In this document: piece after piece, positions 36,470 through 45,545 of the stretch
Numbering within the stretch: the first letter of the stretch is position 1
Layout: the number at the start of each line of letters is the position of its first letter
Assembly: GCA_017482385.1 (NCBI GenBank)
Contig: JAFUNI010000021.1
Coordinates: 62,001 to 126,000 of the forward strand
Direction: 5' to 3'
From: Oscillospiraceae bacterium
GTDB lineage: Bacteria; Bacillota; Clostridia; Oscillospirales; Oscillospiraceae
Length of the DNA: 64,000 nucleotides
Position numbers and translations under genes: made by a program
The notes under the pieces: generated by a model
Told to the model about the DNA's origin: nothing
Database searches by the model: none
What the model saw: the letters and a program-made list of their open reading frames with translations, nothing else

Positions 36470-39400
36470 ATGAAGAAAGTACTCGCTCTACTGCTAATTG
36501 TGGCTATGCTGATCCCTGCAGGGCTTAGTGTGCCCGCAAAGGCCGCAGAAGCCGAAAAGCTGCCCTTCTATCTGGTAGCTTGGACGGACTTCGATGAAAC
36601 CAAATACCCCTACTTAAACGGTTTCATCACCCCTAACTTCTCCAACCGCGGCGAAAATGCATTTCTGTCCTACGGCGGCGTCGGTTTGGAATACAGCAAG
36701 TATACCGATGCGGATGTGACCGCTATGGCCCAAGCGCTGAAGAAGACCTTGGAGGCCCGGGTCGAGGGCAGCCGCTATCTCCACTTCTTCGGTCCCGGCA
36801 AGCTGCTCCGCCTGGCGCCCGAGAACGCCCTGTTTATGGACTTCTATGTTGGCCAGATGGCTGAGATCGTCGATGCCCTTATGAAGAAGCTGAAGGAGAT
36901 CGGCGCACCTGTGGATGGCGCAGTGGTGGATACTGAGTACATCGGTTTGTCTACCTACTATCTGGTGGATACTGACAGCGATTTTGAAAACCTGGTTTCT
37001 AACCCCAAGCTGCTGCAGAATATCGTGAAGGATAAGCGCTACAAGGAAAAAATCCGGCCCATGCTGGAGGATTACGGCTTTATCTTCTACGATGCAGGCG
37101 ATCCTGCCAAGCAGGCTGCTTACACAGAGCTCTACTCCATCACCAAGGGCGCCGGCGCCAAGTACGAAAAGTCCCGTTTGGTCTGGAATACCGTTATGCG
37201 TATCCACCTGAACCGGTACGTGGACGAATGGTGCACTATCCCTGTGACAAGATATTTCCCCAATGCCAATGTGTCTGACTATCAGTCCATCGATGGCAAG
37301 ACCTGGATGGGTCTGAATGCGGTTGACGACTTCGGCGCGGTGATCACCGGCGGTAACACCCACAAGGTGGGTAACACCTCCACCTACAGCTACTACTACA
37401 CCCGTCCCGAGCCCAGCGCTTTTACGAACCTTACCACGGTCCCCGGCTTTAACGAAACCTACTACCAGGCAGAGCCCTTCACCGGCCTGCTGTACGACAT
37501 CAACTTCACCCGGTATCTGTATGAATCCACCGATACCAAGCGGGTCAGCCCCTGGACCTCCAGTTACTACTATACATATACCGGCGAAAAGAAGGCCTCT
37601 GTGGCTATGACCCCCTACTATGCCGATCTGATCTACCACCTGGGTATGTTCAACCCCCGTCCCTTCCTGTTCTACAACACAAAGGCTGAAACAGAGAAGC
37701 TTGGCGGCGCCGACGGCTGGGATAAGACCGGTCAGATCCTGAACAGCCTCCTCTCTTCTCTGAACGAGCTGGCAGGCTATTCTGACCGTCAGACCATCTC
37801 CACACCCCTGAACTGGAACAGCAAGTACGTGCTGACCGGTATATACGCAAACGGCCGCAACCTGTGGCGTATCACCCCCAATCTCAACGTGATCTCCCGC
37901 GGTGAGTTCCTGGTGGATGAGGAAGTTCCCACCTTCTCTGTCAACGGTGAGACCGTGACCTTCCCCGGCGGTAAGATCCTCCCCGAGGCTGAGATCCCCA
38001 TCAGTGGCTCTGTTGGTTTCTGGGTGGAAACTGCCAAGGATGTAATGCCCGTCGTGACTGCCGAGGAGGACCGCTATGAGGCTTATCCCTCTTTGCAGTA
38101 CGATTTCGAGAACTACGCATCCGGCGCATTCGACTACAATACCTCCCTGCCCACCAACGCCTGGGGCTTCACCTGGAGCAAGACCGCAAGCGGTGTCAAG
38201 GGCGAGAGCAATATCGTTGTGATTGACGGCAACAAGAAGCTGTCCATCATCGGTAACTCCAAGAACTGGCTCAAGACCCTGCCCGGCAACATCACCGCCG
38301 GTGATACCTTCGCTGAGGATCAGGCTTGGGAGCTCACCGTGACCATTCCCGAGGGCTTGAGCAAGGATGCTACCATCACCCTGCTGAACTATACCGGCGC
38401 CAAGCAAGAGCTGGAAGATGGCGGCTTTATGATAAAGGACGGCAAGGTGCACTATGCTACCGGCGAGTACGACGCTGACGAGATGCCCATCTACAAGGAA
38501 CTGATGGCGGTGGAAGGAAACACCACCTATACCTTCGCCCGTTATGTGGACTTCAACGATAAGGATGCCTTTACCACTACCTTTGCGGTTAAGAATAAGA
38601 ACGGCAGAACCCTGGAGACCGTTGAGCATGTTCCCGCACCCAGCTTTGAATCCATCGATACCGTAGGCTTTGCTGTTGCAGAGGCTGACAAGGCTGTGCT
38701 GGTTGACGAGTTTAAGTTCTACCTCACCGGCGCTACTTTGGATTTCAGCCTTTACGATGAGGAGATCGGCTATAATGTGGATCTGGATGCCATAAGAGAT
38801 CGCTCCACCGCTTTCCGTCTGTCCTGGCTGAATGCTACCGGCGAGGAAGAGACCGCTGCCGTTAAGGCGGACATCACCGAGAACGGCAAGACCACCACCA
38901 CCGTGATCAAGGAGATCAAGATGCTGCCCGGTACCAACGCCATTGAGACCGGCGTGGTGGAGATCAAGGAAGGCCAGACCGTGAAGGTCTATCTGGAGTC
39001 CACTCTGAAGCCCATCGCAGCGGCTGACGAGGTTGGTCCTCTGGTGGATGCAACCTTTAACGAGGGCGGCGTCCAGAAGGTACCCAGCGCGCTGAAGGCG
39101 ATTGGTCTGGATACTGTTGAGAAGATCAAGGAGGCCTTGGAGGGCAAGCTGAAGGAAGCAAGCACCGACGGTGTGGAAGCCTTAGCTCACTATGAGATCA
39201 AGGTCAACAAGAATGACATTCCCAGAAACGGCAAAATGACCGTGATCATGCCTTACCCCGCAGGCACCAATTCCAACTACTCCTTCTATGGTGCTCAGCT
39301 GTACACCGCCAATGCCTACGGTAAGAAGGTCGGCGAGGTCGCAGCCATCAATGTGGTCAACACCGCTGAGGGTATCCAGTTTGAGGTGTTCGGCACAGCT

Positions 39401-39811
39401 CCCATTGCCATCGGCTGGAACGCTCCCGCGGAGGTCGTGGAAACGGAGCCTACCGAGGCTCCCACCAGAACGCCCAACCAGCTGGAGCGTCCCGTGGGTA
39501 CCCGGATCACCAGACCCACCGAGGCCCCCGAAATTGAGGAAACCGAGGAGCCCACCGAGGAGACCGAGTACATCGAGGATACCGAGCCCACTGAGGAGCC
39601 CACCGAGGCACCCACCGAAACCACTGCTCCGGCAGTTGTAGAGGAAGAGGGCGGTGTGAACATCTGGCTGATCGTTGTGATCGCTGCGGTTGTCCTGGCC
39701 GGTGCCGGCGCTGCTGTCTTCTTCCTGCTGAAGAAGAAAAAGGCTGCCCCCGCAGCTGCTGAGGAGATCGAGGAAATCGAAGAATCCGCTGAGGAAAAGA
39801 CCGAAGAGTAA
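36470..39811 (+). CDS. Surface protein paralogue P6, with extra C-terminal domain
   Basis: 1113 residues. Signal peptide ends near VPAKA. The predicted acid pair is present (VDGAVVDTEYIG, D154 and E156), with SDYQSIDGKTW and SPWTSSYYYT. Jelly-roll-like domain about 545-763, Ig-like domain to 848, extra domain 852-987 as in P5, Glu/Thr/Pro-rich stalk, membrane helix, KKKK and a tail almost the same as P5. The stalk, helix and tail DNA of P5 and P6 match almost base for base, unlike their N-terminal parts, so the 3' ends have been homogenised. ATG at 36470 follows TTGAAAGGAG. Family not recognised. Confidence 0.8.
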   Translation: MKKVLALLLIVAMLIPAGLSVPAKAAEAEKLPFYLVAWTDFDETKYPYLNGFITPNFSNRGENAFLSYGGVGLEYSKYTDADVTAMAQALKKTLEARVEGSRYLHFFGPGKLLRLAPENALFMDFYVGQMAEIVDALMKKLKEIGAPVDGAVVDTEYIGLSTYYLVDTDSDFENLVSNPKLLQNIVKDKRYKEKIRPMLEDYGFIFYDAGDPAKQAAYTELYSITKGAGAKYEKSRLVWNTVMRIHLNRYVDEWCTIPVTRYFPNANVSDYQSIDGKTWMGLNAVDDFGAVITGGNTHKVGNTSTYSYYYTRPEPSAFTNLTTVPGFNETYYQAEPFTGLLYDINFTRYLYESTDTKRVSPWTSSYYYTYTGEKKASVAMTPYYADLIYHLGMFNPRPFLFYNTKAETEKLGGADGWDKTGQILNSLLSSLNELAGYSDRQTISTPLNWNSKYVLTGIYANGRNLWRITPNLNVISRGEFLVDEEVPTFSVNGETVTFPGGKILPEAEIPISGSVGFWVETAKDVMPVVTAEEDRYEAYPSLQYDFENYASGAFDYNTSLPTNAWGFTWSKTASGVKGESNIVVIDGNKKLSIIGNSKNWLKTLPGNITAGDTFAEDQAWELTVTIPEGLSKDATITLLNYTGAKQELEDGGFMIKDGKVHYATGEYDADEMPIYKELMAVEGNTTYTFARYVDFNDKDAFTTTFAVKNKNGRTLETVEHVPAPSFESIDTVGFAVAEADKAVLVDEFKFYLTGATLDFSLYDEEIGYNVDLDAIRDRSTAFRLSWLNATGEEETAAVKADITENGKTTTTVIKEIKMLPGTNAIETGVVEIKEGQTVKVYLESTLKPIAAADEVGPLVDATFNEGGVQKVPSALKAIGLDTVEKIKEALEGKLKEASTDGVEALAHYEIKVNKNDIPRNGKMTVIMPYPAGTNSNYSFYGAQLYTANAYGKKVGEVAAINVVNTAEGIQFEVFGTAPIAIGWNAPAEVVETEPTEAPTRTPNQLERPVGTRITRPTEAPEIEETEEPTEETEYIEDTEPTEEPTEAPTETTAPAVVEEEGGVNIWLIVVIAAVVLAGAGAAVFFLLKKKKAAPAAAEEIEEIEESAEEKTEE

Positions 39812-39833
39812 TAACAATGCGTAATGCATAATG

Positions 39834-39865
39834 AAGGGAACGACCCAAGGGTCGTTCCCTTTTTT
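39834..39865 (+). terminator. Terminator of P6
   Basis: AAGGGAACGACCC, loop AA, GGGTCGTTCCCTT and a T-run, the same arms as the P5 terminator. Confidence 0.85.
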
Positions 39866-39885
39866 ACACATTTGACAGGGGTTTC

Positions 39886-40662
39886 TTAACTGAAAAATGC
39901 TTTCCGCATGGTCTTGATGGCGCCCTTTTCCAGCCGGGATACCTGGGCCTGGGAAATTCCCAAAAAGCCCGCTACCTCCATTTGGGTCTTGCCATCGTAA
40001 AACCGCAAAGACAGGATCTGCTTTTCCCGCTCCCCCAAGGCCCGGAAGGCGGTCTGCAAGCATAGCTGATCGATCCAGTTGCCCTCGGTGTTCTTGGTGT
40101 CCCGGACTTGATCCAATATGGTCAGCGGGTCACCGCCCTCGGCATATACCGGATCATAAAGGCTCACCGGGGCGCATACCGCATCCAATGCCTCGGCCAC
40201 CTCCCGCTCCTCAAGCTCCAGGACCTTAGCCAGCTCTGCGTTGGTGGGATCCCGGCCCAAGTCTGTCACCATAGCCTCCTTGCACTGCAGGACCCTGTAG
40301 GCGATATCCCGCAAAGAACGGCTTACCCGAATGGCGGAGTTGTCCCGCAGATACCGACGCACCTCGCCGGCGATCATAGGAACGCCGTAGGTGGAGAAAC
40401 GCACCCCTTTTGTGGGGTCAAAATTGGCGATGGCCTTCATAAGGCCGATACAGCCCACCTGGAACAGATCGTCGGGACTTTCCCCCCGCTTGTCAAAACG
40501 CTGGATCACCGAAAGCACCAGCCGCAGATTCCCTTCAATGAGGGCCTGGCGGGCGTCGGGGTCGCCCTCTTTTGCCTGCAGAAGCAAGCTGTCCATCTGT
40601 GCCGGGGTCAGGGTCTTTAAGCTTGCGGTGTTCACACCGCAGATTTCTACCTTCCCTTGCAT
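39886..40662 (-). CDS. sigG: RNA polymerase sporulation sigma factor, SigG type
   Basis: About 258 residues, the forespore-specific sigma factor. It begins MQGKVEICGV, matching SigG (the KVEICGV opening). Region 2 (GNLRLVLSVIQRFDKRGES, DDLFQVGCIGLMKAI, VRFSTYGVPMIAGEVRRYLRDN), region 3 and region 4 helix-turn-helix (GKTQMEVAGFLGISQAQVSRLEKGAI) are present. I chose the ATG at 40662: AGGAGG lies six bases before it, while the in-frame ATGs further up lack a site. A sigma-F-like promoter lies at 40690-40718. It runs toward P6, sharing the gap at 39866-39885. Confidence 0.93.
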   Translation of the reverse strand: MQGKVEICGVNTASLKTLTPAQMDSLLLQAKEGDPDARQALIEGNLRLVLSVIQRFDKRGESPDDLFQVGCIGLMKAIANFDPTKGVRFSTYGVPMIAGEVRRYLRDNSAIRVSRSLRDIAYRVLQCKEAMVTDLGRDPTNAELAKVLELEEREVAEALDAVCAPVSLYDPVYAEGGDPLTILDQVRDTKNTEGNWIDQLCLQTAFRALGEREKQILSLRFYDGKTQMEVAGFLGISQAQVSRLEKGAIKTMRKAFFS

Positions 40663-40689
40663 AATTCCTCCTGTAAAAGAAGATACTTT

Positions 40690-40718
40690 CATTATCTCCC
40701 GGGGAAGATTTTTCATAC
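40690..40718 (-). promoter_or_regulatory. Candidate sigma-F-type promoter of sigG
   Basis: On the minus strand GTATG (40714-40718), 14 bases, then GGAGATAATG (40690-40699), which fits the sigma-F/sigma-G -10 pattern GGnnAnAnTR. In Bacillus sigG is transcribed by sigma-F. The -35 is close to, but not exactly, GYATA. Confidence 0.5.
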
Positions 40719-40746
40719 AAAAACCTTTTTTGTGAAAGTTCAACAA

Positions 40747-41170
40747 AAATATTTTTGCCCATTTGCCGGCAGTGGCGATTTATGGAAACCGGGCAGGGAA
40801 AGTACCAACTTTTTGGCAGAATTAACAGAAAAATAACACAGGTTTCAGCGGGGACATAATTTTTTATGCCTAAGCAAAAACCGGACTTTTTTGCGAAAAA
40901 GTTTTCGGCCTGAACTGTGGAAAAACCTGTTGACTGTGGAAAAACAGGCGGATTTACAAAGAGTTTTCCACATTATTAACAGCTTTATCCACAGGAGGGG
41001 TCTTTTTTAACAGGACACAAATGTCGAAAAACGGGTTGACATAATTATTTTTCGCAGACATTTGTCTTTCCCAACTTTTTGGGTTTGAACATTTTGCCAA
41101 GGGCATTTTTAAGGGTGACAAAATTTCCTCTTGACAAGAAAATTGAGAATGGAGAGTTGAGAATGGAGAA
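40747..41170. other. Non-coding gap with a DnaA-box cluster
   Basis: No gene is visible. Four DnaA boxes lie at 40916-40924 (TGTGGAAAA), 40935-40943 (TGTGGAAAA), 40964-40972 (TTTTCCACA) and 40985-40993 (TTATCCACA, the exact consensus), two in each orientation within 78 bases. R3-type units (AAATTGAGAATGGAGAGTTG) lie at 41138-41175. No DnaA-trio follows. Confidence 0.7.
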
Positions 41171-41273
41171 TTGGGCAGAATGGAAAGCATCTCTATATAT
41201 AGTGGACAGGCATTCTTCTGCCCACAATTTGTAAGGGATACGAAAAATATTCGAAAAAATTTGCGAAAAGGTA

Positions 41274-41301
41274 TTGATTTTAGGAAAAACTTTGCTATAA
41301 T
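41274..41301 (+). promoter_or_regulatory. Promoter of rpsT
   Basis: TTGATT (41274-41279), a 16-base spacer and TATAAT (41296-41301). Confidence 0.65.
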
Positions 41302-41344
41302 TGGACAGTGCATGAGCATAATTTTGGAAACAGGAGGTGTAACA

Positions 41345-41608
41345 ATGGCAAACATTAAGTCCTCTAAGAAGGATGTCATTTCTTCCAAGATCGCTTACGA
41401 GAAGAACAAGGCCGCTAAGAGTGCCCTGAAGACCGTTCTGAAGAAGTACGATGCTGCGCTGGAGTCCGGCGACAAGGCCGCTGCCGAGGTTGCTTACAAG
41501 GCAGCTGTTAAGGCTGTTGACCAGGGTGTTAACAAGGGTATCGTGAACAAGAACGCCGCTGCCCGCAAGAAGAGCAGTCTGACTCTGAAGCTGAACAAGC
41601 TGGCTTAA
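41345..41608 (+). CDS. rpsT: 30S ribosomal protein S20
   Basis: 87 residues, a primary 16S rRNA-binding protein. Starts MANIKSSKKDVISSKI and ends LTLKLNKLA after the KGIVNKNAAARKKS segment typical of S20. ATG at 41345 follows ACAGGAGGTG. A monocistronic unit with its own promoter and terminator. The codon use is typical of a highly expressed gene. Confidence 0.95.
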   Translation: MANIKSSKKDVISSKIAYEKNKAAKSALKTVLKKYDAALESGDKAAAEVAYKAAVKAVDQGVNKGIVNKNAAARKKSSLTLKLNKLA

Positions 41609-41630
41609 TCGAGAACTTCTCTGAAAATAT

Positions 41631-41662
41631 CGCCATCCGAACTTTTCCGGATGGCGTTTTTT
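41631..41662 (+). terminator. Terminator of rpsT
   Basis: CGCCATCCG, loop, CGGATGGCG, then six T. Confidence 0.9.
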
Positions 41663-41668
41663 CATTTT

Positions 41669-41795
41669 ATAATGCTTAATTCATAATGCATAATGCGTAA
41701 TGAAGGTGTCGGCTTTGCCGACTATTTAAATCATTTTTCGCTAGAAAAATACAACAATTATGCATTCAGCATTCTGCATTATGCATTACATTATA
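41669..41795. repeat. Composite element with R2 inverted arms and GGTGTCGGC core
   Basis: Left arm of ATAATGCTTA units, right arm of the complement at 41758-41789, and a 54-base core with GTCGGC-TTT-GCCGAC. The core resembles those at 49323-49365 and 54914-54957, where the arms are different (R3). Confidence 0.7.
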
Positions 41796-41796
41796 A

Positions 41797-41825
41797 TTGT
41801 CAATCCTTTTCCGTTGTGTTATACT
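41797..41825 (+). promoter_or_regulatory. Promoter of recG
   Basis: TTGTCA (41797-41802), a 17-base spacer and TATACT (41820-41825), directly after the composite repeat. Confidence 0.6.
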
Positions 41826-41848
41826 AATGTAAAAAGGAGGTGAGCCCC

Positions 41849-43897
41849 GTGGCAAGGCTGTCTGATCCCATTACGATTTTGAAGGGCATCGGCCCTACCA
41901 AGGCCAAGCAGTTCGCAAGCTTAAATATTTTCACATTGGAAGACCTCATCTGCCATTTCCCCCGGGGCTACGAGGACCGCACCCGGCTGGTCACCATCGA
42001 TAAGCTGGAAGTGGACACTCCCGCCTGCTTTAAGGCCATGGTGATGAACACCCCTCGCACCGCCCATATCCGCAAGGGCCTGGACATTACCAAAGTCCAG
42101 GTGGCTGACTGCACCGGGCGGCTGACCCTGACCTTTTTTAACCGGAAATTTTCCGCCGAGCAGCTCCAGTATGGCAAGGAGTACATCTTCTACGGCGCCG
42201 TTACCGGAGATTTCATCGGCTACAATATGCCCTCGCCCAGCTTTGAAAGCTTGGATGCGCCCCCGATCAACACCCGCCGGGTGCTGCCCATCTATCCGCT
42301 GACCGCCGGCCTTTCCAACGCATCGGTGGTGAAGGCGGTGGAGCAGGCGCTTTCGGTATGCGATCCCCCCAAGGAGATCATTCCGGCGGCTGTCCGGGAG
42401 CAGTACGGCATTCTGCCGGCAGAACGGGCTTACTATGCCATTCATCAGCCTGCCTCCATGGAGGAGGCGGAGCTTGCCAAACGGCGGCTGATCTTTGAGG
42501 AATTTTTCGTATTCTCCGCTGGTCTTGCCCTTATGCGGGCGGCCCGGTCTGTGAAGAAGACCGCCCCCTATGAAAATCTCGACCTTGATCCATTCTTAAA
42601 GGCCCTGCCCTTTACCTTAACCGGCGCCCAAAGCCGGGCAATAAAGGAAATCGCCCAGGATCTGCGCCGGGGCAGCCCTATGAATCGGTTGGTGCAGGGC
42701 GATGTGGGCAGCGGCAAGACTATGGTGGCTGCCGCGGCTGCTTACTTTGCAATCCAAAACGGCCACCAGGCCGCCATGATGGCGCCCACGGAGATTTTGG
42801 CGGAGCAGCATTATGCATCCTTGTCAAAGCTTTTGACTCCCTTGGGCATCTCTGTGTCGTTGCTGACAGGGTCTCTTACCCCCAAGCAGAAAAGAGAAGT
42901 CCGGGAAGAAATTGAATCCGGCAAGACCCGGTTGGTGGTAGGCACTCACGCATTGGTGTCGGAGGCCACCGTGTTTGAAGATTTGGGTTTGGTCATCACC
43001 GACGAGCAGCACCGGTTCGGTGTGGGACAGCGCTCTGCCTTGGCAGGCAAGGGCAAGGATCCCCACCTTTTGGTCATGTCCGCAACCCCCATTCCCCGGA
43101 CCTTGGCACTACTGATGTACGGAGATCTGGAAGTGTCCATCTTGGACGAGCTGCCCCCGGGCAGAGAACCGGTGGACACCTTCTTGGTAGACGAAAGCTA
43201 CCGGGCAAGAATCAACAATTTCATCCGCAAGCAGGTAGCCGAGGGCCACCAGTGCTTTGTGGTGTGTCCTGCGGTGGAGGAAAGCGACGGCCTGGACTTA
43301 AAGGCCGCCGAGACCTGGGCAGAAACCCTGCGGCAGACGGTATTTCCCGATCTGCGGGTATCCCTCCTCCATGGGCAGATGAAGGGCGCGGAAAAGGACG
43401 CAGTGATGTCCGATTTCGCCGCCGGAAATGCCGATATTTTGGTGGCCACCACGGTGATCGAGGTGGGCGTGGATGTGCCCAATGCCACGCTGATGGTGGT
43501 GGAGGACGCAGACCGGTTCGGCCTTTCTCAGCTTCACCAGCTGCGAGGCCGTGTGGGTCGTGGCAAAGCGAAAAGCTACTGCATTCTCACCTCCCAGACC
43601 AAGCACCCGGAGACCAAACAGCGCTTAAAAGCCCTGTGTCAGACCACCGACGGCTTCAAAATTGCGGAAGAAGACCTGCGGCTGCGAGGCCCCGGTGACT
43701 TCTTCGGTTCCCGGCAGTCCGGCTTGCCTGTGTTCCGGGTAGCGAACTTAAGCTGTGATTTGCAGACCTTGAAAGCCGCCCAGCAGGCATCCGCTGACTG
43801 GATCGACCGGGAGGGCACTGCGAAAACACCGGAAGCAGAAGCCCTGCGTGTCCGCATCGGTCAGCTCTTCGCCCGTGCGGAAAACACGATGAACTAA
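41849..43897 (+). CDS. recG: ATP-dependent DNA helicase RecG
   Basis: About 682 residues; reverses stalled forks and branch-migrates Holliday junctions. N-terminal helix-hairpin-helix and OB domains (GPTKAKQFASLNIFTLEDL) precede helicase motifs: Walker A GDVGSGKTM, DEQHRFG, SATPIPRTL, ATTVIEVGVDVPNAT and QLRGRVGRG. I chose the GTG at 41849, seven bases after AAGGAGGTGAG; the GTG at 41840 overlaps that site. The 3' gap holds an R1 repeat. Confidence 0.95.
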   Translation: MARLSDPITILKGIGPTKAKQFASLNIFTLEDLICHFPRGYEDRTRLVTIDKLEVDTPACFKAMVMNTPRTAHIRKGLDITKVQVADCTGRLTLTFFNRKFSAEQLQYGKEYIFYGAVTGDFIGYNMPSPSFESLDAPPINTRRVLPIYPLTAGLSNASVVKAVEQALSVCDPPKEIIPAAVREQYGILPAERAYYAIHQPASMEEAELAKRRLIFEEFFVFSAGLALMRAARSVKKTAPYENLDLDPFLKALPFTLTGAQSRAIKEIAQDLRRGSPMNRLVQGDVGSGKTMVAAAAAYFAIQNGHQAAMMAPTEILAEQHYASLSKLLTPLGISVSLLTGSLTPKQKREVREEIESGKTRLVVGTHALVSEATVFEDLGLVITDEQHRFGVGQRSALAGKGKDPHLLVMSATPIPRTLALLMYGDLEVSILDELPPGREPVDTFLVDESYRARINNFIRKQVAEGHQCFVVCPAVEESDGLDLKAAETWAETLRQTVFPDLRVSLLHGQMKGAEKDAVMSDFAAGNADILVATTVIEVGVDVPNATLMVVEDADRFGLSQLHQLRGRVGRGKAKSYCILTSQTKHPETKQRLKALCQTTDGFKIAEEDLRLRGPGDFFGSRQSGLPVFRVANLSCDLQTLKAAQQASADWIDREGTAKTPEAEALRVRIGQLFARAENTMN

Positions 43898-43906
43898 CGC
43901 AGATAT

Positions 43907-43962
43907 TGTAGGGGAGGCATACTATGCCTCCCACGGGAGGGATGATATCCCTCCCCTACAAA
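43907..43962. repeat. R1 bipartite palindromic repeat, compact form
   Basis: TGTAGGGGAGGCATACTATG, then ACGGGAGGGATGATATCC, closing CCCCTACA. Sits 10 bases after the recG stop. Confidence 0.9.
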
Positions 43963-43999
43963 TCAATAAATATTTTTATTGAATTTAAGGAGATATACT

Positions 44000-45376
44000 A
44001 TGGAAACCATACTGTCTGCCATTGAAGAAAAGCGTGCGGTGCTGAACGCCACCGCAGACTTCCTGTGGGATCACCCGGAGACCGCTTTTACAGAGTTTGA
44101 ATCTGCCAAGTATCTGTGCGAGGTTCTCCGCAAAGAGGGCTTTACCGTGGAAGAAAACATTGCCGGCATCCAAACCGCCTTTACCGGCACATTCGGCAGC
44201 GGCAAGCCGGTCATCGGCATTTTGGGCGAGTATGATGCCCTCAGCGGCTTGAGCCAGGTGGAGGGCATCGCCGAGCAGAAATCTGCTGGCGGCGAAGCCG
44301 GCCACGGCTGCGGACATAACCTGCTGGGCACAGGCTCTTTGGGTGCTGCCATCGGCGTGAAGGCATGGCTGGAGAAGACCGGCAAGCCCGGCACAGTCAT
44401 TTACTTCGGCTGCCCCGGCGAAGAGGGCGGCTCCGGCAAGGCCTTTATGGCCCGGGACGGTGTGTTTGACGGCCTGGATGCGGCATTCTGCTGGCATCCC
44501 GATGAAGTGACCAAGGTCCGCACCAATAAATCCCTGGCAAATTATCAGATCCTTTACAAATTCGACGGCATCGCCTCCCACGCAGGCGGCTCTCCCGAGC
44601 TGGGCCGCAGCGCACTGGATGCGGTGGAACTGATGAATGTGGGTGTCCAGTTCCTCCGGGAGCATATCCCCTCCTCCTGCCGTATTCACTACGCCATCAC
44701 CGACACCGGCGGATTCTCCCCCAATGTGGTTCAGCCTCACGCAGAGGTGCTCTACCTCATTCGCGGTGTGACAAACAAGATCGCCGCTGAGATTTATGAG
44801 CGGGTCAACGATATCGCCCAGGGCGCAGCGCTGATGACCGGCACCAGGGAGAGCCATAAATTTATCAAGGCCTGCTCCAATATCGTGCCCAACACCGCCA
44901 TTCAGCAGATGCTTCAGGAGAAGATGGAGGCCATTCCCGCGCCCCAGCCCACAGAAGAACAAATTGCTTACGCCAGAGAGATCACTGCCACTTTGGGCAT
45001 CTCTCCCAAGGCGGATATGGAGCATCCTCTGTGGTGGGAGATTGGCGCTTATAGCGCAGAGGGCCAGTCCTTCGGTTCTACCGATGTGGGCGACACCAGC
45101 TGGGTCTGTCCCACCGCCCAGATCTACACCACTTGCGTGGCCCGTGGCACGCCCGGCCACTCCTGGCAGTGGACGGCCCAGTGCAAGACCGACTTTGCCC
45201 GGGATATGACCATCTATGCCGCAAAGGTCTTAGCCGCCGGCGCAGTGGAGCTGATGGAGAACCCGGAGCTTTTGGAAAAGGCCAAGGCCGAACACAAAAC
45301 CCGTGTGGGCGAGGGCTATGTGCCCCCCATCCCCAAGGATGTAAAGCCTACCGCCATGGATGCATTACGGAAGTAA
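44000..45376 (+). CDS. M20 family amidohydrolase (aminobenzoyl-glutamate hydrolase-like)
   Basis: About 458 residues; zinc-dependent peptidase. Visible ligands and motifs include AGHGCGHNLLG and CPGEEGGSGKA, and the dimerisation domain starts near ASHAGGSPE. This version, with TWSC-type end replaced by GDTSWVCPTAQIYTTCVARG, fits the AbgB-like subgroup. The ATG at 44000 follows AAGGAG. It shares the ASHAGGSP segment and overall fold with the partial gene at the window start. A hairpin terminator lies within the repeat that follows. Confidence 0.85.
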   Translation: METILSAIEEKRAVLNATADFLWDHPETAFTEFESAKYLCEVLRKEGFTVEENIAGIQTAFTGTFGSGKPVIGILGEYDALSGLSQVEGIAEQKSAGGEAGHGCGHNLLGTGSLGAAIGVKAWLEKTGKPGTVIYFGCPGEEGGSGKAFMARDGVFDGLDAAFCWHPDEVTKVRTNKSLANYQILYKFDGIASHAGGSPELGRSALDAVELMNVGVQFLREHIPSSCRIHYAITDTGGFSPNVVQPHAEVLYLIRGVTNKIAAEIYERVNDIAQGAALMTGTRESHKFIKACSNIVPNTAIQQMLQEKMEAIPAPQPTEEQIAYAREITATLGISPKADMEHPLWWEIGAYSAEGQSFGSTDVGDTSWVCPTAQIYTTCVARGTPGHSWQWTAQCKTDFARDMTIYAAKVLAAGAVELMENPELLEKAKAEHKTRVGEGYVPPIPKDVKPTAMDALRK

Positions 45377-45490
45377 TTGAAAATGCAAAATTAAAAATTG
45401 AAAATTATGGAGTGATTGCGATTGCAGGCACTCCATATTTTTTTGTTAGCTGAAAATAATTTTCAACTTTCAATTTTCAATTCTTAATTG
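45376..45490. repeat. Composite element: R3 arms around a hairpin terminator
   Basis: Left arm AATTGAAAATGCAAAATTAA, right arm TTTCAACTTTCAATTTTCAA. The middle (45407-45445) is a hairpin with ATGGAGTG and CACTCCAT arms and a T-run, the likely terminator of the M20 gene. Confidence 0.75.
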
Positions 45491-45545
45491 GCATATCTGA
45501 TCCCGGGGTTGCATAAAATTTACCAAAAACCTTTGGGGGTGCGTT

